64,000 nucleotides of DNA, from contig JALHOF010000001.1 of the NCBI GenBank assembly GCA_022843145.1, forward strand, positions 391,379 to 455,378, read 5' to 3'. The DNA is from Hyphomicrobium sp. Lineage in GTDB: Bacteria; Pseudomonadota; Alphaproteobacteria; Rhizobiales; Hyphomicrobiaceae. The position numbers and the translations under genes are program-made. The notes under the pieces are model-generated. The model was not told the origin of the DNA. It made no database searches and was given only the letters and a program-made list of their open reading frames with translations. This document shows positions 1 through 9,151 of this stretch, in pieces; within the stretch, counting starts at the first letter, position 1, and each line of letters opens with the position of its first letter.

Positions 1-537
1 TCGTTCTTCGGCTGGCTCGAAGCCAACAGTTCGGCCATTTTTTCGGGTGATCGCAAGCCGCTGACCGACGCGATCGAGACCAGCGTAAAAGCCAAAGCGG
101 CAATCGTCATCCGCGATGAGCACGAGAACGGCGACCGTGCGCTGCTTAACCTCGGCCACACGTTCGGTCACGCCCTCGAATCGTGGACCGGCTATTCTGA
201 TCGCCTTCTCCACGGCGAGGGCGTCGCGATCGGCATGTGTCTCGCATTTCGCTTTTCCGAGGATCTGGGACTGGCCCCGAAGGGCACCGCCGAGCGTGTG
301 TCGCGCCACGTGGCCGCCGTTGGCCTGCCGACCCGCATCGCCCAGATCCCCGGACAGAATGCAACCGGCAAGGCCGACGCCGGACATCTTGTGCGGCTGA
401 TGGGGCAAGACAAGAAAGTGCGTGACGGCCGGTTGACGTTCATTCTCGCGCGCGCGGTCGGCGATGCGTTCGTCATGCGCGACGTCGACGATCAGAAGGT
501 CAAAGCCTTCCTCGCGCGCGAAATCGCCGCCGGTTGA
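1..537 (+). CDS. aroB: 3-dehydroquinate synthase, C-terminal part (5' end outside window)
   Basis: The reading frame is open from base 1 and ends with TGA at 535-537, giving the last 178 residues. They contain the AroB motif NLGHTFGHALE followed by LLHGEGVAIGM, which carry the two histidines of the metal site in this family. AroB converts the shikimate-pathway sugar acid DAHP to 3-dehydroquinate in the cytoplasm, using NAD+ and a divalent metal. The start codon lies upstream of the window, so full length and neighbours (usually aroK) cannot be seen. The next gene on the same strand begins 55 bp downstream. Confidence 0.93.
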   Translation, partial: SFFGWLEANSSAIFSGDRKPLTDAIETSVKAKAAIVIRDEHENGDRALLNLGHTFGHALESWTGYSDRLLHGEGVAIGMCLAFRFSEDLGLAPKGTAERVSRHVAAVGLPTRIAQIPGQNATGKADAGHLVRLMGQDKKVRDGRLTFILARAVGDAFVMRDVDDQKVKAFLAREIAAG

Positions 538-592
538 GACACGCTAACGTCGCGTCTCCACCGTTCAACGTCATTCAGGAAGTCCTGCTGCC

Positions 593-1915
593 ATGTCTTT
601 TGAAGTCGGGTTGACGATCGCTGCCGTGGTCATTCTGCTCGCGCTTTCGGCCTTTTTCTCCGGCTCCGAAACGGCGCTGACCGCGGCGTCCAAGGCACGC
701 ATGCATTCACTCGAACAGGAAGGTGACGCGCGAGCCGCACAGGTCAACGAGCTGCTGACCAACTCTCACCGCTTCATCGGAACCGTGCTGCTCGGCAACA
801 ACCTGGTCAACATTCTCGCCTCGGCTTTGACGACCAGTCTTCTCATCGGCCTGTTCGGAGAGGTCGGCGTCGCCTACGCCACCATCGGCATGACCGTGCT
901 CGTGGTCATCTTCTCCGAGGTGCTGCCGAAGACTTATGCCATCGCCTATCCGGATCGCGTCGCACTGATCGTCGCGCCGATCATGCATGTTCTCATCGTC
1001 GCATTCCGGCCGGCCACGATGGCGGTCGAGTTCATCGTCCGCATGATCCTCAAGTTCACGCCATCCGGCGACGATGATGCCGCCAATATTCTTGCCGCGC
1101 ACGAGGAGATCCGCGGCACGATCGAACTGCAGACGAAGGAGGGTGCGGTGGCTCGCGGCGATGCCGCGATGCTCGGCGGCGTTCTCGACCTGCGTGATCT
1201 GCAGGTCGCCGACATCATGGTGCACCGGACCAAGATGGAAACGGTCAACGCCGACGACCCGCCCGGCACGATTGTCGAAGAGCTGTTGAAGACGCAGTAC
1301 ACTCGTATGCCGATCTGGCGCGACGAGCCTGAGAATATCGTCGGCATCCTGCACACGAAGGACCTCCTGTCTGCACTCGGCCGCGCCGGCTGGGACGTCT
1401 CCAAGCTCGACATCATGAGCTTCGCGGGCGAGCCGTGGTTCGTTCCCGATACGACGAGCCTCAAGACGCAGCTCAATCAGTTCTTGAAGCAGAAGCAGCA
1501 GCTTGCACTCGTGGTCGACGAATACGGAGAGGTTCAGGGACTGATCACGCTCGAGGATATTCTCGAGGAGATCGTCGGGCAGATCGCCGATGAGCATGAC
1601 ACGCACGAATCGGCGATCCGCCTGCAAGCCGACGGAACGGTCAACGTCGACGGCACCGTCCCGATCCGTGATCTCAACCGTCATCTGGATTGGTCGCTGC
1701 CCGACGAGGAGGCGACCACGGTTGCCGGCCTCGTCATCCATGAGGCGCAAACCATTCCTGAACCCGGTCAGACTTTCACGTTCCATGGATACCGGTTCGA
1801 AATCCTGCGCAAGGCACGCAACAAGATCACGGCATTGCGCGTGCAGCCGATCGCCGACGTGACGACCGCCGCGAACCTCGAACGTCGCACCGATGTGAAG
1901 AGTACGGCGTCGTAA
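593..1915 (+). CDS. CorC/HlyC family membrane protein (CNNM-CBS-CorC_HlyC)
   Basis: 440 residues. The N-terminal approximately 185 residues form a CNNM (DUF21) membrane domain with several hydrophobic helices, beginning VGLTIAAVVILLALSAFF and containing FSGSETALTAASKARMH, the classic start of this family. A pair of CBS domains follows (about 205-320; LQVADIMVHR, LALVVDEYGEVQGLITLEDI) and then a CorC_HlyC domain. The family is often annotated as 'hemolysin', but is linked to Mg2+/Co2+ efflux; haemolysis is not supported by the sequence. It directly follows aroB, an arrangement common in Rhizobiales and probably one transcript. Confidence 0.9.
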   Translation: MSFEVGLTIAAVVILLALSAFFSGSETALTAASKARMHSLEQEGDARAAQVNELLTNSHRFIGTVLLGNNLVNILASALTTSLLIGLFGEVGVAYATIGMTVLVVIFSEVLPKTYAIAYPDRVALIVAPIMHVLIVAFRPATMAVEFIVRMILKFTPSGDDDAANILAAHEEIRGTIELQTKEGAVARGDAAMLGGVLDLRDLQVADIMVHRTKMETVNADDPPGTIVEELLKTQYTRMPIWRDEPENIVGILHTKDLLSALGRAGWDVSKLDIMSFAGEPWFVPDTTSLKTQLNQFLKQKQQLALVVDEYGEVQGLITLEDILEEIVGQIADEHDTHESAIRLQADGTVNVDGTVPIRDLNRHLDWSLPDEEATTVAGLVIHEAQTIPEPGQTFTFHGYRFEILRKARNKITALRVQPIADVTTAANLERRTDVKSTAS

Positions 1916-2098
1916 CGAACGTTCGCACCGCCGGTTCGTTCAGGCGATATTCATCGCCGACCTATGAAAGTCTTCTTGGCCATTGCCGGGAATGCGCCAC
2001 AAATAGTCGCAAGCTTGAGCAGGTGGAACGATCTCGGTTTCGAGGTGTTCCGATAGCTTAAGCTGTCGACCTGGACCACAAACAGGAGTTCCAAAAAC

Positions 2099-2356
2099 AT
2101 GACGATCGCAAAGACCAAGCTGACTGCCGCGATGGTTGCTGCCGCGGGTGCGATGATGCTGTTTGCCGCCGGACCTGCATCGGCCGCGCCGGCCCAGAGC
2201 TTCGCGCCGATGAAGACGTTGTCGCTCGAATTCAAGGGCGATGTCTCTGAGATTCGGCATCGTCGCTGGCATCGTCCGCATTGCCGACTTGTCAAGCGCT
2301 GCTGGCGTGGCAAGTGGGGCGTCCGTCGTTGCACGGTGACGCGCCGCTGCTGGTAA
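2099..2356 (+). CDS. small secreted Arg/Cys-rich protein
   Basis: 85 residues with a clear signal peptide (LTAAMVAAAGAMMLFAAG then PASAAPAQ, likely cleaved after ASA). The mature part ends in a strongly basic stretch with repeated R-H-R-R-W-H and four cysteines within about 22 residues (CRLVKRCW, RRCTVTRRCW). An AGGAGTT-like purine stretch precedes the ATG and a strong hairpin terminator follows, so this is a monocistronic gene. I do not recognise a family; short exported proteins with such RRC/W tails occur in Rhizobiales. Role unknown: it could bind the envelope, a metal or a polyanion. Confidence 0.72.
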   Translation: MTIAKTKLTAAMVAAAGAMMLFAAGPASAAPAQSFAPMKTLSLEFKGDVSEIRHRRWHRPHCRLVKRCWRGKWGVRRCTVTRRCW

Positions 2357-2374
2357 TTCCAACCTGAAATGTAA

Positions 2375-2403
2375 ACGCGCGGTCCTGACGGGCCGCGCGT
2401 TTT
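2375..2403 (+). terminator. intrinsic terminator after the small secreted protein
   Basis: Left arm ACGCGCGGTCC (2375-2385), loop TGAC, right arm GGGCCGCGCGT (2390-2400). The stem is 11 bp with one G:T pair and is followed directly by a T run (2400-2403). It lies 19 bp after the stop codon of the upstream gene. Confidence 0.8.
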
Positions 2404-2461
2404 GCGTGGTGCGGATCTATGGCGGTTGCAGGAGGCCGCCGCAGCGGTTCGCCAATCGTCT

Positions 2462-2737
2462 TCAATTCAGGGGTTCGCCTGGCGCAAACGTCGAAATTGC
2501 CAAAGCATGGACCGCGCCCGCAAGCTCGTCAGCCAACGCGGTATTGACCATGCGGTGCCGTTCGACACGCGACTTCGAGGCGAAAGCCTGTGACACGATC
2601 AAAACCTTGAAGTGGCTCTCGCCTGTCCCTGGCGACCCAGCATGACCGGCGTGCAGGTGGGATTCGTTGATCACATCGAGGCGGGTCGGGTTGAGTGCGA
2701 TCATCAGTTTTTCGCGCATCCGTCGTTCTGCGGACAT
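2462..2737 (-). CDS. BolA family protein
   Basis: 91 residues. The BolA fold is recognisable from LDVINESHLHAGHAG, ESHFKVLIVS and the VERHRMVNTAL helix. BolA proteins pair with monothiol glutaredoxins in iron-sulfur and iron regulation; the conserved histidines expected for cluster binding are present. The start is supported by GGAGAGG about 8 bp upstream of the ATG. It is divergent from the J-domain gene at 2933, a conserved arrangement in Rhizobiales, so the 195-bp gap should hold both promoters. Confidence 0.88.
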   Translation of the reverse strand: MSAERRMREKLMIALNPTRLDVINESHLHAGHAGSPGTGESHFKVLIVSQAFASKSRVERHRMVNTALADELAGAVHALAISTFAPGEPLN

Positions 2738-2932
2738 TTGAACACCTCTCCGAAGGTTTATGCGTTAGAGTGTCGGGCTCGTTCGACGCCGCCGCGCTGG
2801 CGCATCGCCGTCGCCGCTAGTGTCGATAGGAACTTCGCGCCGCTGTGAGTTGTGGCTTGCTCTATGGCGGCGCCGCAACGATCTCTGCGTCTCGCTTGTT
2901 CCGTCAACCGCCAGGGATCATACTCGCTCGCT

Positions 2933-3568
2933 ATGAAGCTCAACTCGAAATATTTCGATTCGATCCGCGTCGGGTCCTCCAAGCGTGAGGCCGGGGACAC
3001 GTCCGGCCGTCAACCGAGTTGCGAGTGGAAGGGCTGCGGCAAGCCCGCGCCGCACCGCGCTCCAAAGGGCCGCGGCCGTGACGGCGAGTACTTCCACTTC
3101 TGCGTCGACCATGTGCGGCAATACAACGCCACCTACAACTATTTCGACGGCATGAGTGACACCCAGGTCGAGGACTTTCGAAAGGATGCCCTGACCGGCC
3201 ATCGCCCGACCTGGAAGGTTGGCGCCAATGCCTGGGCGCATGGCACGCGCGAAGGTGGATCCAATCCGGAACTCGGTCCCGACGGTGAGCCCAAGGGATT
3301 GGGACCGCAGGGTTTTGCGGCTTGGCGCGCGAAAAAGGTGCGCGAGGAGCCGCCCGAGCGCCGCCGCAAATTGAAGCCCTTGGAGAAGAAGTCTCTCGAT
3401 GCCCTCCATCTGACCGAAGGAGCGACGAAGGAAGAGATCAAGTCGCGCTTCAAAGAGTTGGTGAAGCGGCACCATCCCGACGCCAATGGCGGCGACACGC
3501 GTTCCGAGGACACGTTGCGCGAGATCATCCAAGCCTATAACTATTTGAAGCAGGCGGGGCTGGTCTGA
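2933..3568 (+). CDS. J-domain (DnaJ-like) molecular co-chaperone
   Basis: 211 residues from the ATG at 2933; the open frame extends upstream to 2852, but the shorter start gives the family-like N-terminus MKLNSKYFDSIRV. The C-terminal approximately 60 residues are a J domain (LDALHLTEGATKEEIKSRF) with the HPD tripeptide in KRHHPDANGG. The N-terminal half holds a CxxxxC / CxxH-like set (CEWKGCGKPAPHRAP, FHFCVDH) that may bind metal. J proteins stimulate DnaK ATPase; the specific client is not known. The gene sits between BolA and cobS, a conserved alphaproteobacterial order. Confidence 0.88.
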   Translation: MKLNSKYFDSIRVGSSKREAGDTSGRQPSCEWKGCGKPAPHRAPKGRGRDGEYFHFCVDHVRQYNATYNYFDGMSDTQVEDFRKDALTGHRPTWKVGANAWAHGTREGGSNPELGPDGEPKGLGPQGFAAWRAKKVREEPPERRRKLKPLEKKSLDALHLTEGATKEEIKSRFKELVKRHHPDANGGDTRSEDTLREIIQAYNYLKQAGLV

Positions 3569-3700
3569 GCCAGTGCGCTCGGCCGTATGTGTTTGAGGGG
3601 CGGCGATCGCGCCTAAACCTGCGAAGCTCACGACCTTCTGACGACGCCGTTCGACGAACCAGAACAATCCCGGACACAATAGACTTCGGACACGACGATC

Positions 3701-4705
3701 ATGCGCGCGCAATCTTCTGCGGGATCCCCGGCCGTGACGGCGGCGCTTCCCGACCTCAAGCTTTCGGTCCGGCAGACTTTCGGTATCGACAGCGACCTCG
3801 AGGTTCCCGGCTATTCGAAAGCCGACGAACATGTCCCCGACCTCGATCCCGATTACCTCTTCAACAAGGAGGTCACGCTCGCGATCCTGGCCGGCTTCAA
3901 GCACAACCGCCGCGTCATGATCCAGGGCTACCACGGCACCGGCAAGTCGACGCACATCGAGCAGGTTGCGGCGCGGCTCAACTGGCCGTGCATCCGCGTC
4001 AACCTCGATAGTCACGTCAGCCGCATCGATCTCGTCGGCAAGGACGCGATCGTGCTGAAGGACGGCAAGCAGGTCACCGAATTCCGCGAGGGCATTCTGC
4101 CGTTTGCATTGCAGTCCAACACCGCGCTCGTGTTCGACGAGTACGACGCCGGCCGGCCCGACGTGATGTTCGTCATCCAGCGCGTGCTCGAGGTCTCGGG
4201 CAAGCTGACGCTGCTCGACCAGTCAAAGGTCATCCGGCCGCACCCGGCGTTCCGGCTCTTTGCGACCACGAACACCATCGGCCTCGGCGATACGTCGGGG
4301 CTCTATCACGGCACGCAGCAGATCAACCAGGGTCAGATGGACCGCTGGTCGATCGTCGCGACGCTCAATTACCTGCCGCACGACGACGAGGCCAAGATCG
4401 TCCTGTCGAAGGTCAAATCGTTCGCCAAGACCGATGCCAAGAAGAAGCAGGTTTCGGCCATGGTGCGCGTCGCCGACCTCACCCGCTCGGCCTTCATCAA
4501 CGGTGACTTGTCGACCGTGATGAGCCCGCGCACCGTGATGACCTGGGCCGAGAATGCCGAGATCTTCGGCGACATCGGCCTCGCGTTTCGGCTGACGTTC
4601 CTCAACAAGTGCGACGAACTCGAGCGTCCGCTCGTGGCGGAGTTCTACCAGCGCTCGTTCGGCCAGGAGCTTCCCGAAAGCGTCGCCAACGTGGCGCTGG
4701 CCTAA
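3701..4705 (+). CDS. cobS: cobaltochelatase subunit CobS (AAA+ ATPase)
   Basis: 334 residues, a normal length for CobS. The Walker A motif GYHGTGKST is at residues 76-84; Walker B is in [10 protein letters not shown]; the sensor region [18 protein letters not shown] is typical of the MoxR/CobS/BchI group. CobS and CobT form the ATP-driven ring complex that inserts Co2+ into hydrogenobyrinic acid a,c-diamide together with CobN in aerobic cobalamin synthesis. cobT follows after one small gene. CobN is not in the window. Confidence 0.95.
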   Translation: MRAQSSAGSPAVTAALPDLKLSVRQTFGIDSDLEVPGYSKADEHVPDLDPDYLFNKEVTLAILAGFKHNRRVMIQGYHGTGKSTHIEQVAARLNWPCIRVNLDSHVSRIDLVGKDAIVLKDGKQVTEFREGILPFALQSNTALVFDEYDAGRPDVMFVIQRVLEVSGKLTLLDQSKVIRPHPAFRLFATTNTIGLGDTSGLYHGTQQINQGQMDRWSIVATLNYLPHDDEAKIVLSKVKSFAKTDAKKKQVSAMVRVADLTRSAFINGDLSTVMSPRTVMTWAENAEIFGDIGLAFRLTFLNKCDELERPLVAEFYQRSFGQELPESVANVALA

Positions 4706-4807
4706 AATTAGATGCGGGTAAGTTCTGTGTCGGCGGAGACAGCGGTTCAATCGCGGCCCTCGTAACCTGCCTGCTGCGAGCATTCTGGCTCGGGCAGGGA
4801 GAACGAC

Positions 4808-5170
4808 ATGTCGGCACTGACGCGGTTGGCGAAGACTGTCCTCGTGAGCGTGGCTGTTGCTCTGGCGACCGTTGTGGCCACCCGCGCATTGCTGCTTCCA
4901 GACTCTACGTGCACGGTCACACAGTCTGTCGCGGATTCCGTCAAGCTGGAGCTGGCCTACGACCGGGTCCGCGACATATTAGGCTGTGAAGGCGTGCGAG
5001 TTTCGGGCCAAGATTGGGGCGAAATCCGCCAAGACATCTACCATTGGCGCGGCGACGCATGGCCCTTTGGCAGATTCGAAGCGGTGTTCTACAATCGCGT
5101 CTTGCACCAGACACGTAAGCTCTGGTTCAACCTCAACGTCACGCTCCCGGCGACCGAACGCGCACGGTGA
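4808..5170 (+). CDS. hypothetical protein with N-terminal membrane anchor, between cobS and cobT
   Basis: 120 residues. Residues 8-30 form one hydrophobic helix (TVLVSVAVALATVVATRALLL), either a signal anchor or an uncleaved signal. The remainder has the pattern YDRVRDILGCEGVRVSG, then IYHWRG and a final beta-like segment. That layout resembles small BamE/SmpA-like periplasmic domains, but the similarity is only at the level of pattern. GGGAGAA precedes the ATG by 6 bp. It lies 24 bp before cobT, so it may be co-transcribed with it. Function unknown. Confidence 0.65.
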   Translation: MSALTRLAKTVLVSVAVALATVVATRALLLPDSTCTVTQSVADSVKLELAYDRVRDILGCEGVRVSGQDWGEIRQDIYHWRGDAWPFGRFEAVFYNRVLHQTRKLWFNLNVTLPATERAR

Positions 5171-5194
5171 TCACATAGGTCGACAAGAACTGAC

Positions 5195-7105
5195 ATGTCA
5201 TCCGGTTCCGGAAAGCGCCGTGAAGCCCCAGCCGAGCACCTGAAGCGTGCTCTCGGAACCTGTGTTCGCGCGATTGCGGGCGACGGCGAGGTCCAGGTCT
5301 CGTTCGGCCCCGGCCGCCCCGAAATCGATGGCAAGACCGTGATGCTACCTGAGCCATCACGCGTCCCGAGCGCGCGCGAAATTGCGATCGAGCGTGGATG
5401 GGCCGACAGCCTCGCGCTCTCAATCGCGTGCCACGATCAGCGCGTCCACCGCAAGCTTGCGCCGCCTGCAGGACCGGCTCGCACCGTCTTCGAATCGGTA
5501 GAGCGTGCGCGCGTCGAGGCCATCGGCGCCAACCGCATGTCCGGCATGGCCGACAATCTCGCAGCCAAGACCGAACACCTTTATGCGCACGGCCGCTTTT
5601 CCGGTGTGCTGACGCGCGAGGAAGCGCCGCTCGATGACGCATTGGGCTTGATCGTGCGCGAGCGGTTGACCGGCCGCGCTCCACCGGCCACCGCGATCGG
5701 CCTCGTCAATGCCTGGCGGCCATGGATCGAAAAGCAGGCCTCCGGCGTGCTCGATCGCATGGAAACGCTGGCCGACGACCAGGAAGCGTTTGGTCGTGTC
5801 CTGCGCGACCTCTTGAAAAAGCTCGAGCTAGCTGAGGAGCTCGAGGACACCGAACCCGACCAATCCGAAGAACAAGCCGAGGAGGAGGCGTCGGGCGGAG
5901 AAGAAGAGACCGAGGACGCGGAAGAAGGCAGCGAGGGCGAAGATCGCCAACAGGATCAGCAGGCCGAAGATGGCGATTCGGGCGAGGCGTCGGACATGTC
6001 CGAACAGGCCTCGCCCGACGACCAGGAAGCCGAGATGGATGGCGACGACGAGTCGTCGACGCCCCAGCCGTGGCGGCCCAATCCGTCCGTCCTCGATGAC
6101 CCCGAGCGCTTCGGCTACAAGGTCTACACGCGCGCTTTCGACGAGGAAGTCGAGGCCGAGCAGCTCTCGACGCCCGACGAACTCGAACGGCTCCGCGCAT
6201 TCCTCGACAAGGAGTTGCGCGCGCTGTCGAGCGTCGTCGCGCGGCTTGCGAACCGGCTGCAGCGCCGGCTTCTCGCGCAGCAGAACCGTGGCTGGGATTT
6301 CGATCTCGAAGAAGGCGCGCTGGATGCGGCGCGGTTGCCGCGCGTCATCATCGACCCGATGCACGCACTGTCGTTCAAGCGCGAGCGCGACACCGATTTC
6401 CGCGATACGGTCGTCACGCTGCTGCTTGATAACTCCGGCTCCATGCGCGGCCGGCCGATCATGGTGGCGGCCTGCTGTGCCGACATCCTTGCGCGGACGC
6501 TGGAGCGCTGCGGCGTCAAGGTCGAGATTCTCGGCTTCACCACGCGGGCGTGGAAGGGTGGGCAGGCGCGCGAACAGTGGCTTGCCGCCGGAAAGCCGCC
6601 GACGCCCGGCCGCCTCAACGACCTTCGGCACATCATCTACAAAAAGGCCGACGCACCCTGGCGCCGCGCCAAGCGTTCGCTCGCGCTGATGATGCGCGAG
6701 GGCCTGCTCAAGGAGAATATCGACGGCGAGGCGCTGGCCTGGGCCCATGCCCGGCTGCTTGCACGGCCCGAGCAACGCCGCATTCTGATGATGATTTCAG
6801 ACGGTGCGCCGGTCGATGATTCGACCTTGTCGGTCAATTCCGGGAGCTATCTGGAGACGCATTTGCGGCAGGTTATCGAGGAGATCGAGACGCGCTCGCC
6901 GGTCGAGCTGATTGCGATCGGCATCGGACACGACGTCACGCGTTATTATCGTCGTGCCTTGACCATATCCGACCCGACGGAACTCGCCGGCGCGATGACC
7001 GATAAGCTGGTTGAGCTTTTCGAGGAGAAAGAAGCCAAGCAAGCGCCGCGCGGCCACGGACGCAGGCATGGTCGGGGCGTGGGACGCCACGGCAGGGCAA
7101 ACTGA
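5195..7105 (+). CDS. cobT: cobaltochelatase subunit CobT (VWA protein)
   Basis: 636 residues. The N-terminal half is followed by a very acidic linker (about 208-285, rich in E/D/Q). The C-terminal third is a von Willebrand A domain with the MIDAS motif DNSGSM at residues 412-417. This is the standard CobT layout. CobT partners CobS in the chaperone-like AAA+ complex of the aerobic cobalt chelatase. The C-terminus is rich in R/G/H. Its TGA overlaps the ATG of the next gene by one base, suggesting translational coupling. Confidence 0.94.
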   Translation: MSSGSGKRREAPAEHLKRALGTCVRAIAGDGEVQVSFGPGRPEIDGKTVMLPEPSRVPSAREIAIERGWADSLALSIACHDQRVHRKLAPPAGPARTVFESVERARVEAIGANRMSGMADNLAAKTEHLYAHGRFSGVLTREEAPLDDALGLIVRERLTGRAPPATAIGLVNAWRPWIEKQASGVLDRMETLADDQEAFGRVLRDLLKKLELAEELEDTEPDQSEEQAEEEASGGEEETEDAEEGSEGEDRQQDQQAEDGDSGEASDMSEQASPDDQEAEMDGDDESSTPQPWRPNPSVLDDPERFGYKVYTRAFDEEVEAEQLSTPDELERLRAFLDKELRALSSVVARLANRLQRRLLAQQNRGWDFDLEEGALDAARLPRVIIDPMHALSFKRERDTDFRDTVVTLLLDNSGSMRGRPIMVAACCADILARTLERCGVKVEILGFTTRAWKGGQAREQWLAAGKPPTPGRLNDLRHIIYKKADAPWRRAKRSLALMMREGLLKENIDGEALAWAHARLLARPEQRRILMMISDGAPVDDSTLSVNSGSYLETHLRQVIEEIETRSPVELIAIGIGHDVTRYYRRALTISDPTELAGAMTDKLVELFEEKEAKQAPRGHGRRHGRGVGRHGRAN

Positions 7106-8193
7106 TGGACGGGCGGCGAATACAGCGTGTCCTCAGCTCGATTTGTCTGGCAGCGGCTCTCGTCATCGCGGTCCTGCTCGTCACGCCGCCCCCGCTGCAG
7201 GCGCAATTCAAGCCAGATACCGCCGACGCCGAGATCGAGCCGATCGACGTCAAGGCGACGCCGCTCGCCGGGTTCGAAAAGCTGCTGCCTTACAAGACAA
7301 GGTTCGGCCGGCTCGAGTGGCGCGGCGGATTGGTGCTCACGTCGCCGTCGGAGAATTTCGGCGGCTGGTCCGGGGTTGCCGTCGATGCCAATGGTCGCGG
7401 CTTTGTCGCCGTCTCCGATGCCGGGACATGGTTGACCGGCGAGATCATGTATGACGGCGCAAGGCCCACGGGCGTCGCCATGGCCCGACAAGGACCAATC
7501 CAGGCGCTCGGTGCCAAGACGCTTAAGCGAGACCGTGACCGCGATGCGGAAGCCATCGCGCTCGTCGACGGAACAACGTCGCGCGGCTCGCTCCTCATTT
7601 CATTCGAGCAGAACCAGCGCATCGGACGTTTTGACATCGGCGAGCGTGGCGTGTCTGCGCCGAAAGGCTATCTCGAGATGCCGCCCGAGATGCAGCGGAA
7701 GAAGCGCGGCGACGGTCTCGAGGCGTTGACGGTCCTCCGCGGCGGCCCACTCAAGGGTTCAGTGGTCGCCATCGCCGAACATCTGCTGGACAAGTCCGGC
7801 AGGCACACCGGCTGGATCTGGTTGCGCGGCAAACCGCAGCGGTTTCAGATTTCGGATATCGGCGGCTTCTCGATCACGGGAGCCACGAGCCTTGCTGACG
7901 GTTCTCTCGTCGTCCTCGAACGCCGGTTCCGTTGGTTCGAAGGTGTTCGGATGCGATTGAGGTTGATCCCTGCGGTTGAACTCGCTCCCGGCGCCGTGCT
8001 GACGGGGGACGTGTTGCTCGAAGCCGACATGACCCAGGAGATCGACAACATGGAAGCCATTGCAGTCCATGATGGAGTGCGCGGCGAAGCCATTCTGACG
8101 CTGATGTCCGACGACAATTTCAATGGCTTCCTGCAGCGGACGCTGTTGCTGCAATTCACTTTGCATCCCGAAAGCCAGTCGAGCGCCCGGTGA
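7105..8193 (+). CDS. esterase-like activity of phytase family protein, exported
   Basis: 362 residues. A signal peptide is visible (ICLAAALVIAVLLVTPPPLQA, then QFKPD). The mature part has beta-propeller-like repeats: GGWSGVAVDANGRGFVAVSD, RDAEAIALVDG, GDGLEALTVL, and DNMEAIAVHD ending SDDNFNGFLQRTLLLQF. These are the marks of the 'esterase-like activity of phytase' domain (PF13449 by name). The substrate is unknown; a phosphoester or ester in the periplasm is an inference. The start codon overlaps the cobT stop (TGATG), so it is translated with cobT in many relatives without a known functional link. Confidence 0.82.
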   Translation: MDGRRIQRVLSSICLAAALVIAVLLVTPPPLQAQFKPDTADAEIEPIDVKATPLAGFEKLLPYKTRFGRLEWRGGLVLTSPSENFGGWSGVAVDANGRGFVAVSDAGTWLTGEIMYDGARPTGVAMARQGPIQALGAKTLKRDRDRDAEAIALVDGTTSRGSLLISFEQNQRIGRFDIGERGVSAPKGYLEMPPEMQRKKRGDGLEALTVLRGGPLKGSVVAIAEHLLDKSGRHTGWIWLRGKPQRFQISDIGGFSITGATSLADGSLVVLERRFRWFEGVRMRLRLIPAVELAPGAVLTGDVLLEADMTQEIDNMEAIAVHDGVRGEAILTLMSDDNFNGFLQRTLLLQFTLHPESQSSAR

Positions 8194-8220
8194 GCCAGCC
8201 GCCAAATCCGAGGGTTTGCC

Positions 8221-9006
8221 TCAGAAGCCCATCCACGCCGCGCCGATGATCGGACCGCCGTCGCCGGCCTGAACGAGGATCGCGCACGCCTCCGATTCGG
8301 GGCGGATGATCGCGTTGCGCGACAGCCTGATCTGCATAGGCTTGCCCGACCACATGCCGACTGGTGCCAGTTCCTTCACGACGTTCGTATAGGTGATCGT
8401 CTTTCCCGCGTTCTCGCCGCGAGGAATCATCACCTCGGCCGATTTCTTGATGATCGCGAGCCACACCGTCGCTTCGGTGTGCGGCGACGATTTTCTGCCG
8501 CCGCCAGTCTGGATCACGATCGTGCTGCCCTGGTTCCAGAAGCGAACCGGAATTTGGTTGGCAACGAGTTTTGGCCAGCCTGCCTCCAGCGCCGAGTCGA
8601 TCTCCTTGGGGCTTGCGCCATTGACGTGCGCAACACCGTTGATGACGACTTGCGGGGTATAGACTGCGCCGTCGGCGCGCGCCTTGGCGTAAGCGCGTTG
8701 GCGCTCGGAGTTGCGCGGTGTCGCGAGCGTATCTTTCCAGCCGAGGTAGTCCCAATAATCGACCGGAAACGAGAGCGCCACCGTATCCGGCATGTCTGCA
8801 TAGTGCTTCAGCAGGGCATCTGCGGGCGGGCAAGCCGAGCAGCCTTGCGACGTGTAGAGTTCTATCACGCCCTTGAGCGGCCGTGAGATCTCGTCTGGCG
8901 TGACCGGCGTCACCGACAGGTCCTGCCCAGGCGCCCGATCACCCATCAATGCGGTGCCGAAGAGTGTGATTGTGAGCGCCAGGAGCCGCTTGAGCATCTG
9001 ATCCAA
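8221..9006 (-). CDS. DUF1223 thioredoxin-fold protein, exported
   Basis: 261 residues with a signal peptide (LLALTITLFGTALMGDRAPGQ). After about 25 residues comes GVIELYTSQGCSACPPADALL: a CSACPPAD redox-like motif on a thioredoxin fold, diagnostic of DUF1223. The family is widespread in alphaproteobacteria; its biochemical role is not established. A periplasmic thiol function is suggested by the CxxC spacing. It is convergent with the phytase-like gene (27-bp gap). Confidence 0.85.
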   Translation of the reverse strand: MDQMLKRLLALTITLFGTALMGDRAPGQDLSVTPVTPDEISRPLKGVIELYTSQGCSACPPADALLKHYADMPDTVALSFPVDYWDYLGWKDTLATPRNSERQRAYAKARADGAVYTPQVVINGVAHVNGASPKEIDSALEAGWPKLVANQIPVRFWNQGSTIVIQTGGGRKSSPHTEATVWLAIIKKSAEVMIPRGENAGKTITYTNVVKELAPVGMWSGKPMQIRLSRNAIIRPESEACAILVQAGDGGPIIGAAWMGF

Positions 9007-9106
9007 TCGGTGTTCGCGCGCCGCAACGCGGGGCCCGAAGCGAACTATTCCAGAACGAGGTTGCGAATCCCACTCACGAATGGGTGAGTCGTGCGTGGTA
9101 AGTATG

Positions 9107-9136
9107 CCCGGCGGCGGTGTCGAGTGCGCCGCCGGG
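9107..9136 (-). terminator. GC-rich hairpin downstream of acnA
   Basis: Perfect 10-bp inverted repeat CCCGGCGGCG (9107-9116) / CGCCGCCGGG (9127-9136) with a 10-nt loop, located 15 bp past the acnA stop on the minus strand. The T tract is weak, so this is a probable rather than a certain terminator. Confidence 0.55.
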
Positions 9137-9151
9137 TTGTCGACCGACGCG

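Noticed and set aside
593..1915. Haemolysin function for the CorC-like gene
   Set aside because: The 'hemolysin' name is historical; the CNNM-CBS-CorC layout points to ion transport/regulation.
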